37,654 nt of DNA. Source: Saprospiraceae bacterium (GTDB lineage: Bacteria > Bacteroidota > Bacteroidia > Chitinophagales > Saprospiraceae). Both the position numbers and the translations under genes were made by a program. The notes below the pieces were generated by a model. It saw only the letters and a list, made by a program, of their open reading frames with translations, had not been told where the DNA came from and ran no database searches. Positions within the stretch are counted from its first letter, which is position 1. Every line of letters starts with the position of its first letter. Shown here piece after piece: positions 8,540 to 17,680 of this stretch. The stretch is from assembly GCA_020631355.1 (NCBI GenBank), contig JAHDHL010000047.1, positions 1-37,654 of the forward strand, written 5' to 3'.

Positions 8540-10054
8540 ATGCTCACTATAGAAAAAGTGATCAAATTATTGGATGAGGACCATATGGGTATCTTCAGCA
8601 GACACCTCAAGGAGTCCGGAGCCGAATACCCTTTGAAACTGGTCATGTCCATTGATCGGCATATCCTTACGGAGCAATCGTCAGGTGAGTTGTGTAAGGC
8701 TGTGTATGGGGAAGACAATGAAAAGAACCGCAGAAAATTCTTCCAACTCGCACACCATACATTCAGGCTCACTGAATTCCTGAGTAGGAACTACCCTTAC
8801 TATTTGCTGAGTAGCATCAAGAAAGTACAGGAGCTCTACAATACGGGGCGGCCCAATGAAGCCAAGGCCTATTTACAGATAGGTCGGGAGTTGGCTGAAA
8901 AAATAGAGGATTTTGATACTCATGTGATCATGCTCAACATCCTATCCCAACAGGCGCACATCAATGAGTCATTCCATGAGGCACACCGGTATCAGAGAGA
9001 AATCAGGGACTTACTGGGAATCAAACACCAGTTGACTGAGATATGTTCCATTCTGAATGATAAGTTCCATCCTAAACAAAAACCCATCGTAGAGGACGAT
9101 TTAGAACAATTATCCAACTTTTTCAAACCATTCATAGATTCCAAATCCTTTGCCGTAAGTATCATGGGCAGATATGGCTACTGCTACGCCATTTACTTTC
9201 AGAACAGAAAAGAATTCTATTCGGAGGATACTTATCAAAACCTATTGGAAACGGAAGACCAACTCAAGAAGTACAGCTATGTCAAATTGCCATACCTTGA
9301 GGATATCTCCTATAAAATAGGATACCTTAAAATCCGATACATGTTCCATGAAATGGAGGAAATGCTGGTCATCAAGGAAGCTGCACAATTCATGGAAAGG
9401 AGCGAAAAGGTCTTATTCTGGAACAGTTTCATCAAGATTCCTGAGCTTTTTGCCATTGCATTACAGACCAGTTTTTACGTTACCCGATACCTGACGTCCT
9501 ATCGGGATGACCATATGGAATCATTACCTAAGGATGTGAACAACCATTTATTGGGCCTCAGAAAGCGTTGTGAGGAACTGATTGACCATCCTGGCTGGAC
9601 AGACCAATTCATCCTGAAACTCATTAACCTGAAGACCATTTACTCTCTCTTGCTTTTATTGGGCGACAAGTCAGATATCAAGCAATCCGTGCAAAATCTG
9701 GAAACGGTGTTAGTAGAATACCAACAAATTCCCTTTCATTTCTATACGGATGGAATTTTCACAAATATTGTCGTAGGTTATTTTTGTTTGGGGAAATATG
9801 ATGATGTGGTCAATAGTTACAAACGATATAAAAAAATATCCGATGGCAAGGCCGTTAATACGGAAAATGACCTTACTATCCACGGGTTCTATTATGCCTC
9901 ACAATGGATGCATACCCAACGGAAGCAATACCTTACGAAATTCAATGGTATCATATCAAAAACCAACAAACCGAATCTTCACACTACCCGAAACCTACTT
10001 GTCAAACTTGCGGACTATGTGAAAATCCCTTTGGAGGATATCCCCCTAGATTAA
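8540..10054 (+). CDS. Unknown 504-aa helical cytoplasmic protein
   Basis: I do not recognise this protein. It has no signal peptide and no membrane segment. It looks all-helical, rich in Leu, Tyr, Lys and Glu, with TPR-like stretches near residues 98-155 (YNTGRPNEAKAYLQIGRELA, then the segment ending EAHRYQREI) and near 395-430 (GYFCLGKYDDVVNSYKRYKK). The N-terminal ~100 residues (FSRHLKESGAEYPLKLVMSI, RRKFFQLAHHTFRLTEFLSR) look like a separate helical domain. ATG 8540 is the first start of the frame. Its stop codon overlaps that of the convergent downstream gene in TTAA. A helical-repeat scaffold is the safest reading. Confidence 0.75.
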   Translation: MLTIEKVIKLLDEDHMGIFSRHLKESGAEYPLKLVMSIDRHILTEQSSGELCKAVYGEDNEKNRRKFFQLAHHTFRLTEFLSRNYPYYLLSSIKKVQELYNTGRPNEAKAYLQIGRELAEKIEDFDTHVIMLNILSQQAHINESFHEAHRYQREIRDLLGIKHQLTEICSILNDKFHPKQKPIVEDDLEQLSNFFKPFIDSKSFAVSIMGRYGYCYAIYFQNRKEFYSEDTYQNLLETEDQLKKYSYVKLPYLEDISYKIGYLKIRYMFHEMEEMLVIKEAAQFMERSEKVLFWNSFIKIPELFAIALQTSFYVTRYLTSYRDDHMESLPKDVNNHLLGLRKRCEELIDHPGWTDQFILKLINLKTIYSLLLLLGDKSDIKQSVQNLETVLVEYQQIPFHFYTDGIFTNIVVGYFCLGKYDDVVNSYKRYKKISDGKAVNTENDLTIHGFYYASQWMHTQRKQYLTKFNGIISKTNKPNLHTTRNLLVKLADYVKIPLEDIPLD

Positions 10055-10416
10055 TCCGTATGATGCGTCTTTGGAATCGCAGTCTCATCCTTTTCCCGTT
10101 CAAGCAGCCAATGCCTCACGATTTCTTCACCATCCTTGACCTCATAGGCATGGACGAACTTCCACCCTTTTGCCCCCATGTAGTTTAGTGCATCAATCAT
10201 ATTATTGAATTTGAGGGTTTTTCCTTTCTCATCCACAATCCTGTGGTCGGTCAACCACTTTTGGTCTTGCCCGTAATTGATTTCAACATTAATCTTATTA
10301 CTCATGAATGTGGACTTACCAACAATCTCACAATACATGAAAGAAGCCGTCTCATCCTGCGCTGAAAGATTCAAGCAAAAGAACAACAATAACATCATAA
10401 CCAATAATTTATCCAT
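10051..10416 (-). CDS. Small secreted protein, C-terminus DUF4177-like
   Basis: I place the start at ATG 10416, giving 121 aa with signal peptide MDKLLVMMLLLFFCLNLSAQ; the longer frame to 10458 would bury this signal. The C-terminal half (IDALNYMGAKGWKFVHAY, then HWLLERE) has the 'aLN.lGa.GWe.v' pattern and terminal basic/acidic strand of small DUF4177-like proteins. Function is unknown and the resemblance is by eye. It converges on the 504-aa gene, the two stop codons sharing TTAA at 10051-10054. Confidence 0.7.
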   Translation of the reverse strand: MDKLLVMMLLLFFCLNLSAQDETASFMYCEIVGKSTFMSNKINVEINYGQDQKWLTDHRIVDEKGKTLKFNNMIDALNYMGAKGWKFVHAYEVKDGEEIVRHWLLEREKDETAIPKTHHTD

Positions 10417-10596
10417 TACCTCAATTTTGAATTCAAAATAAGAAAACAAGGACTCCATTTGAACTTCACAGATGAAAATCTATTACAAAGTAAGTCATCT
10501 TAAATTTCATTTTTATTAAAAAGTTTCGATATTTACCATACACAATAACACAATGTAATTTGTTTGAAGCTGTGCCCTTTATGAGAGAGTGTGCAC

Positions 10597-10630
10597 AAAA
10601 GACTGCCCTACCCAGGCAGTCTTTTTATTA
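10597..10630 (+). terminator. Orphan intrinsic terminator between divergent genes
   Basis: AAAAGACTGCC (10597-10607) and GGCAGTCTTTT (10615-10625) form a perfect 11-bp stem with loop CTACCCA, followed by TATTATTG. It lies between divergently transcribed genes (starts at 10416 - and 10714 +), so no protein gene ends at it. TGTGC (10571-10575) and GCACA (10593-10597) could form a second small hairpin just before it. Confidence 0.7.
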
Positions 10631-10683
10631 TTGTGTTAACAAAACTTACTGAGTCATTAAGAAGTCCGACCTCGATTATATCG

Positions 10684-10691
10684 TATATTTA
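10684..10691 (+). promoter_or_regulatory. Probable -7 box of the PorE-like gene
   Basis: TATATTTA differs from the Bacteroidota TAnnTTTG consensus only at the last base and lies 22 bases before ATG 10714. No good -33 TTTG is seen at the expected distance. Confidence 0.35.
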
Positions 10692-10713
10692 TATCCAACA
10701 ATAACCTAGTAGA

Positions 10714-12705
10714 ATGAGAATCCTTTTCCTCTTGGCATTATTCCTTTTTTCCTTTATTTCTTCCTTTGCCCAGTCCTACAAAACCAAGGACAATGCAAAC
10801 AAGAAAGCCATGAAATTCTATTTGAAAGGAAAGGAACTGAGTCGTTCCAACCAAGATGACAAAGCATTGGCTTCGCTGGAAAAGGCCATGGCTGCCGAGC
10901 CCCGATTCATTGATGCCATGATAGAATGGGCGGGTATCAAATACAATGCAAGGGATGTCGATGCGGCAGAAAAAAAATTAGAGGAAGTCATTGCTCTGGA
11001 CCCCTATTACAATACCAAACTACTCTACACATTGGGTGTCATCAAGAAGAAAAAAGATGATTGTAATGGAGCCAAGAAGTACTACCAGCAATATATTGAT
11101 GCACCAAAGGCCCGTACCACGTTGATTGAAAAGTCCAAGAAAGCCATCAAGGATTGTGATTTTGCAATGAATGCTTCCTCAGCGGACTTTTCCGCTTTCG
11201 ACCCACAGTCCATCAGTGATTATATCAACACACCCGATAGAGAATATTTCCCGTCCCTTTCTGTTGATGGGGAAACATTCTTCTTTACGCGTGTGGTCAG
11301 GAATCAGGAAGACATCTATTACAGCAGGAAAACAGCAGACGGTTGGGGGCCTGCCATGCCATTGGATGAAATCAACACTGATGATAACGAAGCCAACCAG
11401 AGTATTTCTGCCGATGGAAAAGTGATTGTCTTTACGGCCTGTAACAGACGTGATTCCGGATATGGAAGTTGTGACCTGTATCTTTCTGAATTCAAGAACG
11501 GAAAGTGGACTCCAGTAAGGAATATGGGACGTGCCATCAATTCATCAGCATGGGAATCACAACCCTCCCTATCCGCTGATGGGAATCTTCTTTTCTTTTC
11601 CAGCAAACGTTCAGGGAATATGGGCAAGGCTGACATTTACTACAGCAAGCGGAATGCGGAGGGAGCTTGGTCCCTAGCTCGACCCATCAAAGGAAAAGTC
11701 AATTCCAAAGGTGAGGAACAAACGCCATTCCTTCATCAGGATGGACAGACCTTGTATTTCAAGTCCACAGGTCATCCTGGTTTAGGTGGATATGATATTT
11801 TTTATTCCAAACTTCAAAGCGATGGTACTTGGGGTGAGCCCGTGAATCTAGGAGCCCCCATTAATTCCAAATCTGATGAGGGTAGTTTTTATGTCAGTCT
11901 TGATGGACAGACTGCATATTTTGATTCGGATAAGGTCCTGACTAAAGAGGGAGCTGGTACAATCAATAAGAATCTTCATGATATTTATTCCATCCAATTG
12001 GATGAGAAGCTAAGACCAGAACCTGTAACCTATGTAAAAGCTAGGGTTCTGGATGCTGAAACCAAGGAACCATTGGTGGCGCAGGTTGATTTTATGAATC
12101 TGAATATCCAAAAAAGGCATGCATTCAATACCACGGATAAAGCCGGCGAATTCCTGGTTTGCCTTCCTGCAGGAAAAAGTTATGCACTGAATGTTTCCAA
12201 GACAGGTTACTTGTTCCATTCTGAGAATTTCCAATTGGAAAAGAAAGGAACTGCCGAACAGGTATTCGAACTTGAAATACTCTTGAATAGAATACCTCCT
12301 GCCATCGCATCAACACCCGCTCCTACAAAACCTAACAGTCAACCTACTGTTGCAGTAGCTCCTACCCCAATTATCCTTAAAAATATATTCTTCAATACCG
12401 GTTCAGCCACACTGAAATCAGAATCTACCGGAGAATTGCTCAAATTATTGGACTTACTGCGTTCCAATCCTAAGATGAACATACAAATCAATGGACATAC
12501 GGATAATGTAGGAGCTGACGCTGCTAACATGACACTCTCAGAAAACAGGGCCAAATCCGTATATCAATTCCTTGTGGACAGAGGCATTAGTGACCAAAGA
12601 CTACGCTACAAGGGATATGGGGAAACACAACCCATAGATTCCAATGATACTCCTGAGGGCAGACAAAATAATAGGAGAACGGAATTCATTATCATTAACA
12701 AATAA
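10714..12705 (+). CDS. PorE-like TPR/PD40/CRD/OmpA peptidoglycan-binding protein
   Basis: The 663-aa protein has, in order: a signal peptide (MRILFLLALFLFSFISSFAQ); TPR units at ~30-140 (KFYLKGKELSRSNQDDKALA); PD40/WD40-like propeller repeats at ~165-430 with recurring SLSVDGETFFF, SISADGKVIVF, SLSADGNLLFF and YVSLDGQTAYF; a carboxypeptidase-regulatory-like domain at ~437-525 (ARVLDAETKEPL, DKAGEFLVCLPAGKSY); and an OmpA C-terminal domain at ~555-663 with INGHTDNVG, SENRAKSV and NRRTEF. This order and length match PorE (PG1058) of the Porphyromonas type IX secretion system. Unlike PG1058, described as a lipoprotein, no lipobox Cys is visible. Such OmpA/PD40 proteins are often paralogous, so a T9SS role is likely but not certain. 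Confidence 0.85.
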   Translation: MRILFLLALFLFSFISSFAQSYKTKDNANKKAMKFYLKGKELSRSNQDDKALASLEKAMAAEPRFIDAMIEWAGIKYNARDVDAAEKKLEEVIALDPYYNTKLLYTLGVIKKKKDDCNGAKKYYQQYIDAPKARTTLIEKSKKAIKDCDFAMNASSADFSAFDPQSISDYINTPDREYFPSLSVDGETFFFTRVVRNQEDIYYSRKTADGWGPAMPLDEINTDDNEANQSISADGKVIVFTACNRRDSGYGSCDLYLSEFKNGKWTPVRNMGRAINSSAWESQPSLSADGNLLFFSSKRSGNMGKADIYYSKRNAEGAWSLARPIKGKVNSKGEEQTPFLHQDGQTLYFKSTGHPGLGGYDIFYSKLQSDGTWGEPVNLGAPINSKSDEGSFYVSLDGQTAYFDSDKVLTKEGAGTINKNLHDIYSIQLDEKLRPEPVTYVKARVLDAETKEPLVAQVDFMNLNIQKRHAFNTTDKAGEFLVCLPAGKSYALNVSKTGYLFHSENFQLEKKGTAEQVFELEILLNRIPPAIASTPAPTKPNSQPTVAVAPTPIILKNIFFNTGSATLKSESTGELLKLLDLLRSNPKMNIQINGHTDNVGADAANMTLSENRAKSVYQFLVDRGISDQRLRYKGYGETQPIDSNDTPEGRQNNRRTEFIIINK

Positions 12706-12874
12706 TACCTTTTCACTAATCCATTGTAAACCAGGTTATAATTATCAGTCAATGGTATAAAATCATCCAATGCCCTACATTACATAATAGATTTTTGTAA
12801 TTTGGCACCATCAGAAGGAGGGACTGTGAGAAAACCAATACATTGAATCTTTATCTAAACATCACACTCCCTAA

Positions 12875-14662
12875 ATGGAATTCAGGCGGTTATTCGATAT
12901 CCCCTTGTATCAATTGCTGAACTTCCCTCAAAAGGAAGGCATGTCCGTGCGTTCCGGCATCAACAAGACATCCTATTCATCCAAACAATGTTTAGATGAA
13001 ATCATGCGAGTTAGTGCAGGTGCGCTCAATCGGAACTTGGGTCGTGGTGACCGGGTAGCCATTCTTTCCAAATATAGTAGTCCCAAGTGGACATTCCTTG
13101 ATATTGGCCTACAACAAATCGGTGTCATACCAGTCCCCATATCCCCTAGATATGATGATGAAACACTCATTCACATCCTAAAGGATTCGGGTGTCAAACT
13201 GGCATTGGTCGATGGTCGTCAGCTCTATAACAGAATCAAGGGCATTAATGACCAAATCAAGCAATTATCAAGTATATTCACTTTTGAGAAACTACCCGAT
13301 ATCCCAGGCTGGGAAGATTTTACAGCCACACCAGAATCCTATCATCTGGAACAATACGAAGCATCCAAGGCAGGTACCCATGAGGATGATTTGGCAACCA
13401 TCGTTTACACTGCGGGAACCACAGGTACTCCAAAGGGTGTCATGCTCACCCATAAGAACATGACGACTAATGTCAAATCCATTCTGGATGCATTGCCATT
13501 GAAAGCCTCACATACGGTCATATCCATCCTCCCCCAACATCACATCTTTGAACGAATTGCCATTTATACCTATCTCGCAGCAGGTAGTAAGATTTGCTTT
13601 GTCAAACCCAGCGATACATTGATGGACGATATCAAATCCATCAGGCCCCATTATTTCACCAGTATTCCGGAATTACTCATCCAATTCTACGAACAGATTG
13701 TTTCGGAATCCATGAAAGATTCCAAATCGTCCAAGGCATGGTTCCTTTGGGCCTTGAAACAAGGTCGTAGATTCAGGGATTATGGCAAGGTTTCCATTGT
13801 CCATTATTTCAAACTGAGGATGGCTGATTTATTGGTGTTCAGAAAATGGAGAAATGCATTCGGAGGTCGAATCGAAGGTATAGTCGTAGGAGCCGAATCC
13901 GTCTCACCCTCCATGGCCCGTTTATTCACGGCAGCAGGGATTGATATCAGGGAGGGATACGGGATGACTGAAACCTCACCTGTCATTTCCATTAATAGGT
14001 TTGAGTCTTCCAAGGTGAATTTCGGTACTGTCGGACAAGTCATCAAGGATGTCGAAGTCAAGATTCAGGAACCAACTGACGAATTCGGTAACGGGGAAAT
14101 TCTCGTCAAGGGTGACAATGTGATGAAAGGATACTGGAATAATGAGGAACTCACCTATGCCTCCATACACTACGGATGGTTCAAGACCGGAGATATCGGT
14201 AGATTCACAAAAAAGAAATCATTCCTACAAATTGCAGGGCGCAAAGGGGATACCATTACATTATCCAATGGAGAAAAAATCAACCCTGCTTTCATCGAAC
14301 GGGAGCTGCTCAATTCCCCACATGTGGGGCAATGCATCATTGCGGGACAGGATAAGGGGTTTGTGGTAGCATTGATTGTGCCTTATTATACCAATATTGG
14401 TATTTATGCACAGACGAAAGGATTCTCATACGACACCAAGGAGCAGGCAATCCTACACCCCGAGGTCAAGGAATTATTCCGTAAGGAAATCCAAAACATC
14501 AACAAGGAATTGAGTCCAAGGGAGAAAATCGGAAAATTCCTGTTACTTGAGGATGAATGGAGTGTACGAACAGGTGAATTATCCTCCTCATTGAAGAAAC
14601 GAAGAAACTATATCCTGAAAAAATATCATCAGATAATACAAGATTTATATGAAGACGTCTGA
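12875..14662 (+). CDS. AMP-forming long-chain acyl-CoA synthetase paralogue with divergent motifs
   Basis: This 595-aa cytoplasmic ANL-superfamily enzyme would activate a fatty acid to acyl-AMP and then acyl-CoA. Motifs present: the ATP loop VYTAGTTGTPKGVMLTHKN near 177-195, EGYGMTETSPVI near 365, YGWFKTGDIGRF near 435, and a C-terminal TGELSSSLKKRR that retains a Lys at the expected catalytic place. Compared with the next gene it is atypical: YTAGTTG instead of YTSGTTG, and IAGRKGDTITLSNGEKI instead of ITDRKKELLKTSGGKY in the hinge region. Substrate preference may therefore differ. It is the upstream member of a tandem pair, 160 bp before its paralogue, with no terminator between. Confidence 0.85.
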   Translation: MEFRRLFDIPLYQLLNFPQKEGMSVRSGINKTSYSSKQCLDEIMRVSAGALNRNLGRGDRVAILSKYSSPKWTFLDIGLQQIGVIPVPISPRYDDETLIHILKDSGVKLALVDGRQLYNRIKGINDQIKQLSSIFTFEKLPDIPGWEDFTATPESYHLEQYEASKAGTHEDDLATIVYTAGTTGTPKGVMLTHKNMTTNVKSILDALPLKASHTVISILPQHHIFERIAIYTYLAAGSKICFVKPSDTLMDDIKSIRPHYFTSIPELLIQFYEQIVSESMKDSKSSKAWFLWALKQGRRFRDYGKVSIVHYFKLRMADLLVFRKWRNAFGGRIEGIVVGAESVSPSMARLFTAAGIDIREGYGMTETSPVISINRFESSKVNFGTVGQVIKDVEVKIQEPTDEFGNGEILVKGDNVMKGYWNNEELTYASIHYGWFKTGDIGRFTKKKSFLQIAGRKGDTITLSNGEKINPAFIERELLNSPHVGQCIIAGQDKGFVVALIVPYYTNIGIYAQTKGFSYDTKEQAILHPEVKELFRKEIQNINKELSPREKIGKFLLLEDEWSVRTGELSSSLKKRRNYILKKYHQIIQDLYEDV

Positions 14663-14822
14663 TTGCGAAATTTCGTTGATGACCAATTATGAATCTAAAA
14701 TTAATTTCCCTAATATTATGCTTTCCAATTTTTTAGGGGTGCTAACAATAAGATGATATCGAAATCTCATCTTCATTTTTGCATTTGAATTCAAGTCAAT
14801 CATTAGATATAAGTCAATACTT

Positions 14823-16664
14823 ATGGAATTAACATTCACTAGACTTTTCGATTTAATACGATTCCAACAAGAACACTTCCCTACGGATAAGTCCATCGGA
14901 CACAGAGTAGGTGACGAATGGGTCTTTTATTCTACGGAAGAGGTCATCAACCTTGCCAATAGTCTCAGTTTGGGTTTATTGAAACTAGGTCTGAAAAGAG
15001 GGGATAAAATCTCCTTGATTTCCTATGAGAATCGTCCGGAATGGAAAATCGTAGAGGTAGCTGCGCATCAGATAGGATTGGTAACCGTACCTGTCTACCC
15101 TACCATTTCCCCGGCTGATTACGAATACATCTTCAATGATGCAGGTGTGCAATATGCATTCATTGGGCCAGGAGACCTTTCTGACAAGGTACAGGCCACT
15201 GCGCCCCAAGTCCCAAGTTTCAAAGGCATATATACCTTTGACAAAGAAGAAGGACTCCCACACTGGGAAGATCTTTTTGAGGGAGGAAGTTTGGAAGAAG
15301 TAGAAAAAATAGCCGATAGTGTACAACCGGAGGATTTGGCCGTATTGATCTACACATCAGGTACCACAGGATTACCGAAAGGTGTTATGCTGAGCCACAA
15401 TAATATCGTTTCCAATATCAAGGCAGCATCACCAATATTCCCATTGGAACCGGGAGAAAAAGCATTGAGCTTCCTTCCTTTGTGTCACATCTTCGAATGT
15501 ACGGTTTCTAGTTCCTATGTAGCCCGAGGGGTTTCCATCGGATTTACTGGAGTAAGGAATCTTGGAGGAGACGAGGGGGATATCAAATCATTCAAACCTC
15601 ATTTCTTCACGACTGTTCCACGTTTATTGGAAAAGGTCTATGAAAAAATCTATAACAAAGGTTTGGAACTAACGGGTTTGAAAAAGAAACTCTTTTTCTG
15701 GGCCTTGGACCTCACTGACAACTTCTACTTCGGTAAGGAGTACAAGGGAGTCGAGGGTATGAAGCACCGCATTGCCGATAAACTCATCTATAGTAAATGG
15801 AGAGAGGCATTGGGTGGTAATATGAAAGGTATCGTAACAGGTGCTGCTGCTTGTCCGGTCAAGATGGCCCGAGTATTTTCGGCTGCCGGCATTCCGATTG
15901 GCGAGGGGTACGGACTTACCGAGACCTCTCCTGCATTGACCATTAATTCCTTTGAGGAAAATGGAGCCATGCTCGGTACTGTTGGTAAGGCACTACAGGG
16001 CATTACACTGAAAATCGACCCATCCGATGGTGACTATAAGGAAGGTGAGGGGGAAATTCTGGCCAAGGGTCCCAATATCATGCAGGGATATTATAACAAG
16101 CCGGAAAAAACGGCTGAGGTCATTGATTCCGATGGCTGGTTCCATACCGGTGATGTAGGGAAGTTCATGAAAGGCCCCGGAGGCGGACAATTCCTTAAGA
16201 TTACGGACAGGAAAAAGGAATTACTCAAGACATCAGGTGGTAAGTATGTTGCACCTGCTCCAATTGAGAATAAGTTCAAGGAGGATTTCCTTATCGAACA
16301 AATGATGGTTGTGGGAGAAAAGCAAAAATTCGTTTCCGCACTCATCGTTCCTGCTGCCGAGGCTCTCAAGGACTGGTGTGATAATAATGATGTTCCTTGT
16401 AAGATTCATCCAGCACCTTACAACGAAACCTTATTCTGTATCTCAAAGGAAACGCTGGAAAATCCCAAAGTGCTCCAGAAATATCAGGAAATCGTGAATG
16501 GGTTCAATCCTAATTTCAGCCATATCGAGCAAATCAAGAAATTCAAATTACTTTGTGACCCTTGGGATGTGGCGTCAGGAGAATTGACACCTACCATGAA
16601 ACTGAAGCGTAGGGTCATTAGAGAGAAGTATAAGGATACGATTGGAAATATTTACGATGTATAA
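14823..16664 (+). CDS. AMP-forming long-chain fatty acid-CoA ligase (FadD15-type)
   Basis: This 613-aa enzyme activates long-chain fatty acids for lipid synthesis or beta-oxidation. It carries the complete motif set of the family: IYTSGTTGLPKGVMLSHNN near 174-192, FLPLCHIFE near 220, EGYGLTETSPAL near 360, DGWFHTGDVGKF near 437, ITDRKKELLKTSGGKYVAP near 460-478, and LTPTMKLKRRVI near the C-terminus with the catalytic Lys. Start ATG 14823 is the first of the frame. It follows a divergent paralogue and is closed by a very strong terminator at 16694-16730. Confidence 0.92.
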   Translation: MELTFTRLFDLIRFQQEHFPTDKSIGHRVGDEWVFYSTEEVINLANSLSLGLLKLGLKRGDKISLISYENRPEWKIVEVAAHQIGLVTVPVYPTISPADYEYIFNDAGVQYAFIGPGDLSDKVQATAPQVPSFKGIYTFDKEEGLPHWEDLFEGGSLEEVEKIADSVQPEDLAVLIYTSGTTGLPKGVMLSHNNIVSNIKAASPIFPLEPGEKALSFLPLCHIFECTVSSSYVARGVSIGFTGVRNLGGDEGDIKSFKPHFFTTVPRLLEKVYEKIYNKGLELTGLKKKLFFWALDLTDNFYFGKEYKGVEGMKHRIADKLIYSKWREALGGNMKGIVTGAAACPVKMARVFSAAGIPIGEGYGLTETSPALTINSFEENGAMLGTVGKALQGITLKIDPSDGDYKEGEGEILAKGPNIMQGYYNKPEKTAEVIDSDGWFHTGDVGKFMKGPGGGQFLKITDRKKELLKTSGGKYVAPAPIENKFKEDFLIEQMMVVGEKQKFVSALIVPAAEALKDWCDNNDVPCKIHPAPYNETLFCISKETLENPKVLQKYQEIVNGFNPNFSHIEQIKKFKLLCDPWDVASGELTPTMKLKRRVIREKYKDTIGNIYDV

Positions 16665-16693
16665 GGAATGATTGAACCTTAGGCATTGTTACT

Positions 16694-16730
16694 CAAGGGT
16701 CAAACGGCAAAGCCGTTTGACCCTTGTTTT
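16694..16730 (+). terminator. Strong intrinsic terminator after the acyl-CoA ligase
   Basis: CAAGGGTCAAACGGC (16694-16708) and GCCGTTTGACCCTTG (16712-16726) form a perfect 15-bp stem with a 3-nt AAA loop, followed by TTTT. Confidence 0.92.
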
Positions 16731-16747
16731 ATGTATATATTCTTATT

Positions 16748-17671
16748 ATGCAATTTGTATTACAACAACAATTATTCGAGCAAGAGGAGGGAATCGAGGA
16801 ATTTCTTCTGGATATAGAAATCATCATTGATTGTTGGAGGAATGATGATTTCCAGATCAGGCTGTTCAGAAAACCATCCCGCAAAATGGATGGTCATACA
16901 TATTTCGATTTCTACCTTGACATCCTAGAGCATCCCTATGAGCATTCATCGTTCTATATGGATTCCAAGACTTATGCCATCAAGGATTTGAAAGATGCAT
17001 TCGTAGAACAAATCATCGATGTGGATGAGGAGGAGTTGCAAATCATTATCACTTATGATGCCCAAAAGGGAAAACAATCGGAGCGAGCAACTGCAAAAAT
17101 TGTCATCAATAAGGGGAATGTCATTGGTGAAAAGATTGATATCCACGACGAGGGAATCCCTTTCAGTCACTTATTATCCAGTCTATCATTTGAGGACATT
17201 TTCATGGGACTTCCCGATTTTTTTGATTTTGTATCGGATTTTGAACTTGAATTTGATGACAGGTCCGAACTTGAATATGCTACACAAGATGATAGCTATC
17301 ATTTTGGTGTTTCTCCTAGGGCATTGCCATTCGTGATGCAGGAAATCAGGCCATTTTTCGAAGCTGAATATGGGTTCTGGATGAAGGTCGGTTGTATCAG
17401 GCACAAAGGGTTTATCCGTTGGACTTCCGGACTCGAATATGCATTGCCCCAATACTTCATCGTTGTCCGAATCAACGAAAAATCGTACTTCAAGGTATTC
17501 CCCATCATGAAACGCATGTGGCTAAAAAAGCGGGATTGGGCTAACAAGAACGAGCTTATGCTCACATTCGACACTACCCTATTCGACCCCAATGCAAAAC
17601 ATGAGGAGGGAATCAAGAAGGCAATGTTGATTCACGTTGATAAGGAGGGCATCAGGGAAGAAACTACATAA
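16748..17671 (+). CDS. Unknown 307-aa acidic cytoplasmic protein
   Basis: I do not recognise this protein. The frame can be extended to a TTG at 16724, but that lies inside the terminator stem, so I take ATG 16748. It has no signal peptide or membrane segment. Asp/Glu-rich stretches are obvious (QIIDVDEEELQIIITYD near 90; MGLPDFFDFVSDFELEFDD near 155-175). The C-terminal third is aromatic and basic (QYFIVVRINEKSYFKVFPIM, then MWLKKRDW). The start is only 17 bases after the T-tract of the upstream terminator, so the message would be leaderless or nearly so unless there is read-through. It borders the AT-rich EACC1/CHAT-like operon, but the two are separated by that operon's own promoter. Confidence 0.7.
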   Translation: MQFVLQQQLFEQEEGIEEFLLDIEIIIDCWRNDDFQIRLFRKPSRKMDGHTYFDFYLDILEHPYEHSSFYMDSKTYAIKDLKDAFVEQIIDVDEEELQIIITYDAQKGKQSERATAKIVINKGNVIGEKIDIHDEGIPFSHLLSSLSFEDIFMGLPDFFDFVSDFELEFDDRSELEYATQDDSYHFGVSPRALPFVMQEIRPFFEAEYGFWMKVGCIRHKGFIRWTSGLEYALPQYFIVVRINEKSYFKVFPIMKRMWLKKRDWANKNELMLTFDTTLFDPNAKHEEGIKKAMLIHVDKEGIREETT

Positions 17672-17680
17672 TCAAAACAA

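Noticed and set aside
8470-8772. Minus-strand ORF of 100 codons that could use the orphan terminator
   Set aside because: It is mostly antisense to the N-terminus of the 504-aa gene and has a shadow-like composition; the terminator is 128 bases beyond its stop.
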